Origin: Kiloniellaceae bacterium
GTDB taxonomy: Bacteria; Pseudomonadota; Alphaproteobacteria; Kiloniellales; J153
DNA length: 46,813 nt
Assembly: GCA_021776215.1 (NCBI GenBank)
Contig: JAJFGI010000361.1
Span: forward strand, 1 to 46,813
Direction of reading: 5' to 3'
Made by a program: the position numbers and the translations under genes. The notes below the pieces were generated by a model. It worked only from the letters and a program-made list of their open reading frames with translations, was not told the DNA's origin and did no database searches. Shown in pieces: positions 15,009-22,980 of this stretch (position 1 is the first letter of the stretch; each line of letters starts with the position of its first letter).

Positions 15009-15380
15009 ATGAAGATCATCGGATTTGAGCGGATCGATCGAGGCCTCGTTGTACATACGCCGGCAGGGACGAGGACACCGTGGGTGGCAACGGGTCCGGA
15101 TGCTTCGGCGGAGCTTGGGAAGTTGGTGCTCTCCGTGGTCGAGGACGAGGCGCAGCCGGAGGCGGCACCGGAGACGCCGGGGCGTCGCTCGAAGCGAGGA
15201 ACGATGGGAGGACGACGACGAAGCGAGCGTTCGCGCAACGTCGATTTTGCGTCCGACATCGATGTCCCCGAGCGACGCCCCGGCGAGACGCACGAGGAGT
15301 ACGTCAATCGCGTCGCGACGAAGCTAGGTCTTGGTGCGGCGAAGAAGGCGTGGAACCTGTTGCAGAGGTTGAGCCGGTGA
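15009..15380 (+). CDS. Small basic protein of unknown function (123 aa)
   Basis: The ATG at 15009 lies just after GGAGGGAGATG; both MKII at 15009 and the upstream context fit a packed operon. Residues 1-45 form a small beta unit (MKIIGFERIDRGLVVHTPAG); residues 55-80 are Arg/Ser-rich (RRSKRG, GGRRRSERSRN); the C-terminus is helical (HEEYVNRVATKLGLGAAKKAWNLLQRL). It ends with TGA directly abutting the ATG of the transglycosylase-like gene, so the two are coupled. It may be an accessory to that enzyme or bind nucleic acid. No family recognised. Confidence 0.5.
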   Translation: MKIIGFERIDRGLVVHTPAGTRTPWVATGPDASAELGKLVLSVVEDEAQPEAAPETPGRRSKRGTMGGRRRSERSRNVDFASDIDVPERRPGETHEEYVNRVATKLGLGAAKKAWNLLQRLSR

Positions 15381-16115
15381 ATGGGGCGGGACAGCACGGG
15401 CCTGCTCGTCGGTATCGCGTTGGGCGGCGCCGTGCTTCTGCTCGCGAGACCGCGAAGTCGAGAGCGTCGACCGCGGGTGGATCCGCCTTCGGGAGGTGCG
15501 CCCTCGGGCGGTTGGGCCGATGGGTCCGCGCCTGCCCGGATTCGAGACCTCGCCGGCTCTATCGAGCACGTGTCGGGCTGGCCCGGGCTGGGGGACTTTC
15601 TCGTTGCGAAGGCTTGGACGGAGTCGAGGGGCAATCCCCGCGCAGGGAGTGGTGCCTCAAACAACGAGGCCCGCGGTTGGTTCGGCATGCGGCCAAAGTC
15701 TGGGCTGGCGCATTCGCTGAGTCACTACTCGGCGTCGCACCCGAATCTGCTCAAGGACGAGCGCTGGGCCGTGGCGCTCGCCGCCTGGTACGCGTACCGG
15801 CTGCGGCCCTACGCGGCAGCAGGGCAGGGCATCGACTGGCTGGCGATCGCGCGCGGGTGGGCCTATCCGAGTCTCGTCGACGATATCGAGGCGCAGCAGC
15901 AGCGAAGCAAGGACGTGGCGCGAAGGTTTGGGCAAGCCGTTCGCAAGGCTGGTCTCGATCCCGATCATTTCCCGCACCGCCCAGCGTTCCCGGGCGGGTT
16001 CTCGTGGCCGGGGCTGGCGAGTGTTCTCAAGGCGGTCGGCGCCCGGCACCCCGACGAAGTTCACATCGGCGGCGTAGGGAGGGGCGGTAGATGCCGAGCG
16101 TCGTGCATCGGGTAG
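15381..16115 (+). CDS. Membrane-anchored lysozyme-like transglycosylase (SLT-like)
   Basis: Residues 7-22 (GLLVGIALGGAVLLLA) are a membrane anchor followed by RPRSRERR. The lytic domain starts near residue 52: 'FLVAKAWTESRGNPRAG' carries the catalytic glutamate (Glu81) in the E-S-x-x-N/G-P context of SLT transglycosylases, followed by ARGWFGMRP (98-105), equivalent to the usual G-L-x-Q-(I/V)-x-P, and an ALAAWYAYRL helix. Such enzymes cut the glycan strands of peptidoglycan. Anchored transglycosylases are virion parts in membrane-containing phages (PRD1 P7). The last 25 bases overlap the next gene. An M23 peptidase lies 6 kb downstream in the same operon. Confidence 0.72.
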   Translation: MGRDSTGLLVGIALGGAVLLLARPRSRERRPRVDPPSGGAPSGGWADGSAPARIRDLAGSIEHVSGWPGLGDFLVAKAWTESRGNPRAGSGASNNEARGWFGMRPKSGLAHSLSHYSASHPNLLKDERWAVALAAWYAYRLRPYAAAGQGIDWLAIARGWAYPSLVDDIEAQQQRSKDVARRFGQAVRKAGLDPDHFPHRPAFPGGFSWPGLASVLKAVGARHPDEVHIGGVGRGGRCRASCIG

Positions 16116-16576
16116 ACAAGGGCGGCCGGTTCGACGGTGCTGCGGGCAGCGGATTCGTTCCGTTCGCGGGCCCCGTCGGCGATGACGCCTTCGGGCCGTT
16201 GATCCTGCTTGCTTCGTTGAAAACCGTCGACGGCGCGCGCGTTGGCTCCGGAGAACTTCTCCTCGCGCCGGTCGGATTGGGGTCGGAGTACGGGATTCCG
16301 GTGGCGCAATGGGATCGCCCGCAGCGCGGTTTTCTGGTCGCCAACCTTCCCGTGCCTTCGCTCGCCGGTATGGGCGGTGGCTTGCGAGGCCTCGGTCTGA
16401 TGCTGCGCACAGCCGTGCTCGAGGCCGCGGCGACCTTTACGTGCTGGTGGACGCTGGCGCCAACGCTGGCATCGGCGCGGCGCGGCCCCACCACCATTGT
16501 GCTCTTCCCCAACACGGATCCGTTGGAGGGCGGCTCCGCTGACGTCGTGTCGCTGGCCGCGGCGGCGACGGTCTGA
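16091..16576 (+). CDS. Unrecognised beta-rich protein (161 aa)
   Basis: Starts behind a GGGAGGGG ribosome site and overlaps the transglycosylase gene by 25 bases. The chain is rich in Gly, Ala and Leu with alternating hydrophobic strands (FGPLILLASLKTV, GSGELLLAPVGLG, TTIVLFPNTDP) and one longer hydrophobic stretch at about 112-135 (LMLRTAVLEAAATFTCWWTLA). It sits directly before the two paralogous beta proteins and may have the same kind of role, but I see no direct sequence match to them. Function unknown. Confidence 0.52.
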   Translation: MPSVVHRVDKGGRFDGAAGSGFVPFAGPVGDDAFGPLILLASLKTVDGARVGSGELLLAPVGLGSEYGIPVAQWDRPQRGFLVANLPVPSLAGMGGGLRGLGLMLRTAVLEAAATFTCWWTLAPTLASARRGPTTIVLFPNTDPLEGGSADVVSLAAAATV

Positions 16577-16590
16577 ACAGAGGTAGCGAA

Positions 16591-17418
16591 ATGGCAACGA
16601 ATCTCCGCATCGTCGTTCTTGACCCCGGTCCGCTGGATGGCGTCACGCCGCTCCCGGCCAACGCTCGGGCGCGGGTCTCCGCGCACCCGCAGCTGGGCAT
16701 ACCCACGTTGACACTCAATGCGGGCGAACGCCTCGGAGTGTTCGACCCTGGCGAGCTGATCTTCGGGCGCTCTGGCAGCTACGTGCTTCGGCACATCGCG
16801 GTCGTGAGCTCCAACGGCACCCCGCACGCGGACCGGACGTATCTTGGGATCCGCAGTCCGTCGCGGCCCGGTGGCGGTGCGACGACCAGGGCGCTGCGGC
16901 TACTCGGGGTGGGGGAGGAGCCAGAGTTCCAAGGGTCCGGCGTCATTCCCGAGGGATCCGCCGTGCCGATCCCGGTCGGGCACTTCGTCGTGGTCGACAC
17001 GACTGCCGACGGAGGCGCCCCCGGTCCGCACATCGTGCAGCTGTCGTTCGATGCCGCCGAGGCTCCGCCGTTTGAGATCAGCGGCTCCGGCCAGACGCGG
17101 AATGTTTGTAGCCCGCCGGGGCTACGGACGATCGTGCCGGACACGATCGTGTTCGGTTCACTCCCAGATCCGCGGCCGCTCACCGTCATCGGTAGCGGTT
17201 TTCTCGGCAGCGATGTTGCGTCGGCCTATCGAATCGTCAATGGGCAGCGGGCCTTTCTGCCGGGCGTGAGTCTGGCCTTCAACACGCCGACGCAGGTCAC
17301 CGTGTCCATCCCGACCGCCGTGGACGCGGGCACCTTCACGCTTCGTGTCGCGCGTGGCGCCCAGGGGAGCTGCTTCAACGAACTCGTCGACGCATTCTCG
17401 ATCACGAGGGCGCCCTAG
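16591..17418 (+). CDS. Beta-domain particle protein with C-terminal IPT/TIG-like domain (275 aa)
   Basis: Residues 1-175 are paralogous to the next gene product: both have 'LRI/IRI...P', then R(L/F)G(V/L)FDPG at about 49-56 and a G-x-SG(S/Y)...(K/R)H(I/L) segment with DLFGI/TYLGI, then PVG/PVDHHLFF strands. Residues 180-275 read like an IPT/TIG immunoglobulin-like domain: 'RTIVPDTIVFG', 'LTVIGSGFLG', 'VTVSIPTAVDAGTFTLRV'. The combination suits a spike or decoration protein, with the extra domain for receptor or sugar binding. The assigned role is inference; the paralogy and IPT-like pattern are seen directly. Confidence 0.6.
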   Translation: MATNLRIVVLDPGPLDGVTPLPANARARVSAHPQLGIPTLTLNAGERLGVFDPGELIFGRSGSYVLRHIAVVSSNGTPHADRTYLGIRSPSRPGGGATTRALRLLGVGEEPEFQGSGVIPEGSAVPIPVGHFVVVDTTADGGAPGPHIVQLSFDAAEAPPFEISGSGQTRNVCSPPGLRTIVPDTIVFGSLPDPRPLTVIGSGFLGSDVASAYRIVNGQRAFLPGVSLAFNTPTQVTVSIPTAVDAGTFTLRVARGAQGSCFNELVDAFSITRAP

Positions 17419-17430
17419 GGGATCGAAACG

Positions 17431-18000
17431 ATGGCCATTCACATCCGCATCAATGTCCCCAATCCTCAAGGCCTCGACTCGGCGTCGAGGATCCCCGACA
17501 ACGTTCGGGCGGTCGAGAACGCCGAGGGAATCCGCGTGGTCAACCTTGGGCCCGCCGATCGCTTCGGGCTCTTCGATCCCGGGCGCTTCGTTGCGGGGCA
17601 GAGCGGCAGCTTCATCATCAAGCACCTCACCATCGTGCAGGACCCCAGCGTCCCACTGGGTGCGGGTGATCTGTTCGGCATTGTCGGGCCAGGCTTTGGC
17701 ACGGCGGTCACGCCGGCCCGCCGAGTCCTGCTGGACTTCGGCGCCTTTCCGGTCGACGCCGGAGAGACGACCGGCATCGTGTCCGAGGGCCTGTGCACGC
17801 CCGTGCCGGTCGATCACCATCTGTTCTTTCGGTCGGCCGGCGACAACGGGCCGTTTCTCGTGCAGCTGTCGATCGAGCCGGTCCGCAAGCTGCTCCAGAC
17901 CTGCGCGGAGCCACGGGTCGACGGCGGCGGCGACAATCCGACGTTCCCCGATCCTTCTGCTCCGCCCGCGCCTTCGGACGACAATGGAGACGACACCTAG
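17431..18000 (+). CDS. Beta-domain particle protein, short paralogue (189 aa)
   Basis: Begins 12 bases after its paralogue. Residues 1-155 align with residues 1-175 of the 16591-17418 product (RFGLFDPGRFVAG, SGSFIIKHLTIV, DLFGIVGPG, GPFLVQLSIEP). It lacks the IPT-like domain and instead ends in a Pro/Asp-rich acidic tail (about 165-189). A tandem pair in which one copy gained or lost a terminal domain suggests two related subunits of one structure, such as penton and spike. No outside homologue is recognised. Confidence 0.6.
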   Translation: MAIHIRINVPNPQGLDSASRIPDNVRAVENAEGIRVVNLGPADRFGLFDPGRFVAGQSGSFIIKHLTIVQDPSVPLGAGDLFGIVGPGFGTAVTPARRVLLDFGAFPVDAGETTGIVSEGLCTPVPVDHHLFFRSAGDNGPFLVQLSIEPVRKLLQTCAEPRVDGGGDNPTFPDPSAPPAPSDDNGDDT

Positions 18001-18002
18001 CA

Positions 18003-18290
18003 GTGGCCGAGGGCGGTACGAAAGCGGGCAAGGCCCGTCGAAAGCGGCGCGACCTGTCGTGGTTCAGCGATCTTGCGATCACGACCGGCGTCGGGGCGAT
18101 CGTCTCCGCCATCGTGTCGTTCAAGGTCGCCGAGCACTTGGCTCGCCGCCAGAAGGAGGAGAACGACCGCTTGCGGAGCGACCGGGACAGCCTCGCACGC
18201 CTAATGAACCCAGCTCCAGGCCACGCAGGCGCTGGTGCCACCAAAGAGTCGCTCGCGCATGAGCTCGAGTTGATGTTCGAGGAGATGTGA
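18003..18290 (+). CDS. Small single-pass membrane protein with coiled coil (95 aa)
   Basis: A GTG at 18003, two bases after the preceding stop, opens a 95-aa protein. A basic N-terminus (KAGKARRKRRDLSW) precedes a membrane segment (about 24-43, ITTGVGAIVSAIVSFKVAEH) and a charged helix (LARRQKEENDRLRSDRDSLARL) likely to be a coiled coil. The layout resembles small virion membrane proteins and phage spanin- or holin-like proteins; the charged C-terminal helix on a single pass is not a typical holin. The ribosome site is weak (GGAGA, 12 bases away), so expression may depend on coupling. Confidence 0.55.
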   Translation: MAEGGTKAGKARRKRRDLSWFSDLAITTGVGAIVSAIVSFKVAEHLARRQKEENDRLRSDRDSLARLMNPAPGHAGAGATKESLAHELELMFEEM

Positions 18291-18293
18291 TCG

Positions 18294-19679
18294 ATGGACA
18301 AGCTACTGCTACCAGCACTCGTTATCGGAGGGGGTCTGCTGATCGCCACCCGGGCGAAGGCGAAGCCGACCGAGAAAACGACGAGGCCGGAGCCCGAGCC
18401 GGTGCCGGAGGTGTCGCCGTTCGAGGCCGGGTCGCATTGCACTCTCCTGGCAGGGGAGGGGGTCGTGGCGCAGTGGTCGGAAGAACGGTTCCGTCCCGCG
18501 GCGTTGATTGTGATTGGAACGATGCCGCTGCCTCGCCCACCGGCGGAGCCTCCCGACGGTGCGGACGACGACGTGTACGAGAACTACGAGAGCGCGTACG
18601 CGAAGTACCAAGACCGAGTCCAAAAGACGCTTCTGAAGCTGACGGATCGCGCGTTGAAGAACTCGCTTTCGGACGCGTGCTACGACGCGAACACCGACGC
18701 GTACGCGGAGGTCTACAAGGCTGCCTGGCTTTCGATTCTCGTCGAGTTCGTGTCGCGAGGGCAGGTCGACGAGGAGATCTCGGACCTGCTGAACATCGCC
18801 ACGACGCCCGGCTTCGACCCGCGGGATCCGGCGACGTATCCCGAGGAGGAGCCGCTGGAGGGCGAAACTCCGGAGACGGGGCCGCCACCGCTTCCGCCAC
18901 CCCTTCCGCCGATTCCGCCCCCGGATCCAGTGCAGGCGTTCAACGCAGTGGCCTTCAATCCGCCACCGCCTCAGGAGCCTGAGCCTCCCGCTGAACCGCC
19001 GACCCCGGAGCTACCGCCGGCAGTCACATGGCCCCCGACGAACGCGGAGGCGCTCCACACGAGGGCCGAGCTGGATTACGTTCGGCTCGTCGACTTGGTC
19101 GAGGCGATCCCCGAAGTGATGGCGCCAAAGGTGCCCGTCTCGCGGATGGTGCTGTTCGCGTACGAGCCAAGCTGGGAGCACTCCGAAGAGATGCTGCAGT
19201 CGATGTACGAGATTGCTGAAGCCAACCCGGACGTCAGCTTCGTGCAGGTTTCGCTCGACGACGTACGCACGGCCTACGGCAAGCCGGCGCCGCACGAGTT
19301 CGTCAGGTTCTTCGTCACCGCGGTTTCCGACGATGGGTATGGCTGGCAGTCGCCAATCTCGGGTGTCGGGCACGCGATCCTGCCCATCCCGCTGCTGCTT
19401 TGGGACAACGTGGTGGAGTACGCCACCAAGCCGCACGTTGGGCAGGCGTTCGCGGCAGTTGCCGGCGTCGGGCGACGAGGCGCCCCGCGATCACAGGCTC
19501 AAGGTGCCGGCATGTCGGCAGCGTTTCGGCGGGTGCTCACGGCGGAGAGGATTCGGGCGATCAACACGATCGCCCGGGTCCGAGATTCGGGGGCCGGCCT
19601 TCGACGAGGATCTACGCCCGGGAGAGGCAAGGTGCGCCGTCGTCGACCTCGGCGGCGCCGTCGGGGGATGGCGGCATGA
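18294..19679 (+). CDS. N-anchored protein with Pro-rich stalk and thioredoxin-like domain lacking CxxC (461 aa)
   Basis: Residues 4-19 (LLLPALVIGGGLLIAT) are a membrane anchor followed by a basic block. Residues 45-170 are helical; 195-245 are a Pro-rich stalk (PPPLPPPLPPIPPP); residues 284-345 read like a thioredoxin fold: strand MVLFAYEPSW, helix EHSEEMLQSMYEIAEANPD, strand VSFVQVSLDD. At the place of WCGPC there is PSWEHSE, so no redox cysteines. The C-terminus is very Arg-rich (about 445-459), possibly touching nucleic acid. Its stop overlaps the next start (ATGA). A redox-dead thioredoxin fold would act as a binding module; this is inference from pattern. Confidence 0.58.
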   Translation: MDKLLLPALVIGGGLLIATRAKAKPTEKTTRPEPEPVPEVSPFEAGSHCTLLAGEGVVAQWSEERFRPAALIVIGTMPLPRPPAEPPDGADDDVYENYESAYAKYQDRVQKTLLKLTDRALKNSLSDACYDANTDAYAEVYKAAWLSILVEFVSRGQVDEEISDLLNIATTPGFDPRDPATYPEEEPLEGETPETGPPPLPPPLPPIPPPDPVQAFNAVAFNPPPPQEPEPPAEPPTPELPPAVTWPPTNAEALHTRAELDYVRLVDLVEAIPEVMAPKVPVSRMVLFAYEPSWEHSEEMLQSMYEIAEANPDVSFVQVSLDDVRTAYGKPAPHEFVRFFVTAVSDDGYGWQSPISGVGHAILPIPLLLWDNVVEYATKPHVGQAFAAVAGVGRRGAPRSQAQGAGMSAAFRRVLTAERIRAINTIARVRDSGAGLRRGSTPGRGKVRRRRPRRRRRGMAA

Positions 19680-20230
19680 ACGATGGGCTGACGGCAACAC
19701 AGGCTCGGCGAAATCCGTGTCTGCCATGTCTGTTGCTCGGTAACCCCGGTGTGCTGCCGCTGCCGGTCGAGGCCGCGTATTTGGGCCGGATGCTTGAGCT
19801 CGAGCACGGCGTCCCCGATGGCCGGTTCCTGCGGCATGAATGGACGCCAGAAAAAGCGCCGATCTTGCTCTGGGAGGAGTCTGAGCGGGCGCTGTATGTG
19901 CTGCCCGGAGTATGGCCGAAGAAGGGGGCTAGTCCTGACGCTGCTGCACTGTCCGGACCCGCGGGCGCGGCGTACCTGCGGTGGACGGGCCGGGCCCCGA
20001 AGGGGGCGCTCCGTGCTCGGGGACCGAAGGTGCACGTTCGCCGAGCCGGGGCCGCACGCCACATCGTCTACCGCTCCAACAAGTGGGGGGTGACGGCAAC
20101 GGACTGGCAAAACTACGTCCACCCGTTTGGCGCAGGGGTCGAGGCGGAGCTTGCTCCGGGGACACCACCCGCAGCGTTTCGAGTGTCGGGCGGACGCCTC
20201 CGCCTTACGAAGCGAGGGCTCGAGGGATAG
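19676..20230 (+). CDS. Unrecognised protein of the particle operon (184 aa)
   Basis: The ATG at 19676 overlaps the stop of the preceding gene (ATGA). The product has an N-terminal CLPCLL motif (about residues 15-20), a central region with WEESERALYVLPGVWP, then a basic segment (RGPKVHVRRAGAARHIVYRSNKWG) with WQNYVHPFGAG and a last basic beta unit (FRVSGGRLRLTKRG). No membrane segment, no catalytic motif, no family recognised. It could bind DNA through its basic C-terminal half, next to the histone-like gene that follows. Confidence 0.5.
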   Translation: MNDGLTATQARRNPCLPCLLLGNPGVLPLPVEAAYLGRMLELEHGVPDGRFLRHEWTPEKAPILLWEESERALYVLPGVWPKKGASPDAAALSGPAGAAYLRWTGRAPKGALRARGPKVHVRRAGAARHIVYRSNKWGVTATDWQNYVHPFGAGVEAELAPGTPPAAFRVSGGRLRLTKRGLEG

Positions 20231-20306
20231 CGCGGTGGCGGACGGCTACACGATGACGATCGTCAATCCGGCAGATCCGCCGGATCGAGACACAGGAGGA
20301 AAGACG

Positions 20307-21470
20307 ATGGCGAATAAGAAGGCAACGAAGCGCAAGGCGTCGAAGAAAACCTCGGCGAGCACCCGAACACGGTCGAAGAAGCGGCCCGCGAAGAAGGCTT
20401 CGAGCCGTGCTTCCAAGAAGAAAGCGACAAAGAAGCGGGTCTCAAAGAAGGCCCCAAAGAAGAGGTCTGCCAAGAAGACGACGAAGAAACGGGCTTCGAA
20501 GAAGTCAGCGAAGAAGAAGGTCGCAAAGAAAACGACGAAGGCGAGGGTCGCGAAGAAAACGACGAAGAAGCGAACCGCGAAGAAGGTGGCGCGAAAGGGC
20601 CGTAAGCCGCGTTCGCCAACGCGCGCGAAGGCAGCCGGACGCGGCAGAAAGACGAAAGCTGGCACGAAGTCGTTGGTGTCGAAGCGCCGAACCGGCTTCC
20701 GATCGCCCGAGGTGGAGAAACTCTATGATCACTTCACCAAGAAGACGGTCCGGGAAGAAGCGCTGCGCTGCCAGGACGTCAAACACTGCGTCAGCTACAT
20801 CGACGAGCTCTTTGACGCGCTGGACAACGTCTTCGCGGCCTGGTTTTCGGTCCGCGACCAGGCCGAGGTCTACGCAGGAGAGATCAGCGACCTGGTGGAG
20901 GCCGTCGATAGCACCGAGGCGGAGCTGAAGGGCCACCGGAAGCAGCTCGCTGCGGCAAAGAAGCGAGACGCCATCGGGGCGGCCGACCTCAAAACGCTCA
21001 AGTCCATGCTGGAGGGGCAGTCGAAGTTGCTGCGACAGATCGTGGCCGATGTTCGGGGCGTAGCGAAGGCCAAGCGGATCCCGGTGGCGCGCAAGAAGGC
21101 CAAGACCGCCACCAAGCAGATGCCACTTCGGGGGCTGTTCTCTCCGAGTGGTCCGGGGTCGGGCGCCGGTTGCAGTCTGGCAGCATCGCGCTGGGGCTAC
21201 AGCGGCAGTCAAGACTGCGCGCCGTACGGCTATCGGGCAGGGGAGGCCGGTCGACGCCTCGCCAACTTGAGGCATCACGGCGTCGCGTTCAATCCCTCCG
21301 AGTACTTCGAAATGGGTCGCGAGTTTGAGCGCAGCAAGAAGCCGAAGCCGAAGCCGGTGAAGCGGCGCGCGCCGAAGCGCAACCCGTCACCCCAACCCAC
21401 AACGAAAGCAGCACCGGCGAAGGACGAACGGCGTAGCCGCGCCTCGCTCTTCCGACGGCTGGGGATCTAA
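20307..21470 (+). CDS. Histone H1-like Lys/Ala-rich DNA-condensing protein (387 aa)
   Basis: The ATG at 20307 follows AGGAGGAAA. Residues 2-120 are almost wholly Lys, Ala, Thr, Arg and Ser in repeats such as KKTTKKRASKKSAKKKVAKK, the AKKxxKK pattern of histone H1-like and Hc1-type bacterial proteins that wrap or condense DNA. Residues 135-240 form a helical, probably coiled-coil domain (VEKLYDHFTKKTVREEALR, YIDELFDALDNVF, EISDLVEAVDSTEAELKGHRKQL). A second basic region follows, and the C-terminus is Arg/Lys/Pro-rich. Within a particle operon a role as virion core or genome-packing protein is likely (inference). Such repeats also occur in chromosomal myxobacterial proteins, so this could have been acquired from a host. 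Confidence 0.72.
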   Translation: MANKKATKRKASKKTSASTRTRSKKRPAKKASSRASKKKATKKRVSKKAPKKRSAKKTTKKRASKKSAKKKVAKKTTKARVAKKTTKKRTAKKVARKGRKPRSPTRAKAAGRGRKTKAGTKSLVSKRRTGFRSPEVEKLYDHFTKKTVREEALRCQDVKHCVSYIDELFDALDNVFAAWFSVRDQAEVYAGEISDLVEAVDSTEAELKGHRKQLAAAKKRDAIGAADLKTLKSMLEGQSKLLRQIVADVRGVAKAKRIPVARKKAKTATKQMPLRGLFSPSGPGSGAGCSLAASRWGYSGSQDCAPYGYRAGEAGRRLANLRHHGVAFNPSEYFEMGREFERSKKPKPKPVKRRAPKRNPSPQPTTKAAPAKDERRSRASLFRRLGI

Positions 21471-21476
21471 AGGACG

Positions 21477-21893
21477 ATGAAAACGCACACACACAGACTT
21501 GCGGCAAGGTTGGGTTTGAGCGGGCGTCGCCGGGGCTCCGCGCCGCAGCGTCGTCGGGCGCGGAGTGCTGCCTCCCCCAGGGGTGCTCAGATCGTGACCG
21601 CTCGCGTCGGCCCCCGCGGACACAAACGGGCGACGGTGATTCGCCCGGCACAATCCGTCGCGGGACATCCCGCTGGGTACTTTGAGCATCCCCCACGGTT
21701 CTTCGAGCGAGCGATTCGAGCCCGGGGAGGAAGCGTGGGTGAGAATCCGGGAGCGCGCCGCGTCGTTGCGTCTCGGCCCGCGGTCTACCGCCGGGTGTTT
21801 GTTGTCGCCGCGCCGGGTGGCGCCCGGCGACGCGGCGCGACTGGCCCGATACGGGGACGGCGTTCCTCCGCCGTCCGCCGGAGACGGCGATGA
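21477..21893 (+). CDS. Small Arg-rich basic protein (138 aa)
   Basis: Starts six bases after the stop of the histone-like gene and ends six bases before the M23 gene, which supports a real gene although frames overlap on both strands. The product is strongly basic throughout (RRRGSAPQRRRAR near the start, SSAVRRRRR at the end) with a middle stretch GYFEHPPRFFERAIRARGG and VYRRVFVVAAPGG. It is protamine-like in composition and may assist the histone-like neighbour in packing DNA. The ribosome site (AAAGGA) is very close to the ATG. No family recognised. Confidence 0.45.
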   Translation: MKTHTHRLAARLGLSGRRRGSAPQRRRARSAASPRGAQIVTARVGPRGHKRATVIRPAQSVAGHPAGYFEHPPRFFERAIRARGGSVGENPGARRVVASRPAVYRRVFVVAAPGGARRRGATGPIRGRRSSAVRRRRR

Positions 21894-21899
21894 GTTGCG

Positions 21900-22580
21900 A
21901 TGGAGCCTGCGACCCTCATTGCGCTGGCCGTCGTCGTTGGGGTCGCCGCGCGGAAAAAGGGACGCAGCAGCCGCTCTTCCGCGTCGGGCCAAGCGAGTTA
22001 CGACCTACCGCGGCCGCTGCTGGTCGACGGCGTTCCCTTCGCGGAAGGGGTAGGGAGGCCGTTCTGGCCGCTTGTCACCCGCCGGAAGCCGGTCGTCTCC
22101 TACCGCGATGTGGACAACAAAGTGCACGGCGGTTGGGGGCGCCGCTTCGTGGCCTCTCGCACGTCCGACGATGGCACGCGTCGCAATCACGTCGGCGTCG
22201 ACCTGTTCGCGGATGTTGGCGATGTCGTCGTAGCCACCGAGAGCGGGTGGATCGAAGCGACGCGGAAGTTCTTCCACGGCACGCATGCGATCTACTTCTG
22301 CACCGACACGGGACTGACCATCAACTACGGCGAGGTCGAGCCGCGGTCTCACCGCGAGTTCGGCTGGGCCGTGGGCGACCGCGTTGCTGCCGGCGAGCCG
22401 ATCGGCCGAGTGGGGCTGATGAGCGGTGGCTCTCACATGCTGCATATCGAAACCTACCGGAGCTGCCGCGACCGGAACCTGCGCTGGTACGCCGGAACCG
22501 ACGCCCCATTAGAGGTTCTCAACCCCACCGACTACCTGCTTCGCGCCTCGCAGCGAATGCCCACGGCGCCCGCCCCATAG
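21900..22580 (+). CDS. Membrane-anchored M23 (LytM-type) endopeptidase
   Basis: Residues 4-17 (ATLIALAVVVGVAA) are an anchor followed by RKKGRSSRSS. The M23 domain has HVGVD (His97, Asp101) and HMLH (His179, His182), giving the His/Asp/His zinc site and catalytic His, with the usual GDVVVATESGWI, 'INYGEVEP' and 'GDRVAAGEPIGRVG' segments. These enzymes cut peptide cross-links in the cell wall. It pairs functionally with the anchored transglycosylase (15381-16115); having both with membrane anchors suggests particle-borne enzymes opening the wall on entry rather than free endolysins. The family call is firm, the role inferred. Confidence 0.85.
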   Translation: MEPATLIALAVVVGVAARKKGRSSRSSASGQASYDLPRPLLVDGVPFAEGVGRPFWPLVTRRKPVVSYRDVDNKVHGGWGRRFVASRTSDDGTRRNHVGVDLFADVGDVVVATESGWIEATRKFFHGTHAIYFCTDTGLTINYGEVEPRSHREFGWAVGDRVAAGEPIGRVGLMSGGSHMLHIETYRSCRDRNLRWYAGTDAPLEVLNPTDYLLRASQRMPTAPAP

Positions 22581-22599
22581 CCAACAAAGGACTCTCAAG

Positions 22600-22980
22600 A
22601 TGAGCGACCCAGAAAACAGCAACGCAAATCCTGGACTCCCCGCCGCACCGACAGAGCCGGAGGGAATGGTTGGTGCCCGACCGAGGCAACCGGTACGGCG
22701 GTCGATCTTCGCCTCGCCCGCACGGCCGCCGTTTCGAGGCGCCTCGCAACGATCGGTTCGGCCCCGTCCGGCGCGACGCGGTGGGGTTGTGGGCGCGAGG
22801 GTGCCTCCGCCGGTTCGCGTCATCACGCGAGAGGAGATCGCGACACGATCGGCGAGCTACCAATCTCCGCCAGCAACGCGACGTGCCGGGGCTCCCGCGA
22901 AGAAGCGTCGCAAAAAGTCCGCGATGGGATCCGCCCGGCGCCCGAAGAGCGGCATGGGGACCGGGAGACGCAAGAAGTGA
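22600..22980 (+). CDS. Disordered basic protein (126 aa)
   Basis: Starts after an A-rich site with CTCAAG. The chain is Pro/Arg/Ala-rich without predicted hydrophobic core: acidic first 25 residues, then RPRQPVRRS, RPRPARRGG, a short helix TREEIATRSASY, and a Lys/Arg-rich end (KKRRKKSAMGSARRPKSG). It is the third very basic protein in a row after the histone-like one and may contribute to genome condensation or link DNA to the shell. The stop overlaps the GTG of the next gene. Confidence 0.48.
   Translation: MSDPENSNANPGLPAAPTEPEGMVGARPRQPVRRSIFASPARPPFRGASQRSVRPRPARRGGVVGARVPPPVRVITREEIATRSASYQSPPATRRAGAPAKKRRKKSAMGSARRPKSGMGTGRRKK

Noticed and set aside
13704..15293. 529-aa minus-strand frame
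   Set aside because: It runs antisense to three well-supported genes with ribosome sites and membrane anchors; a GC-rich shadow.
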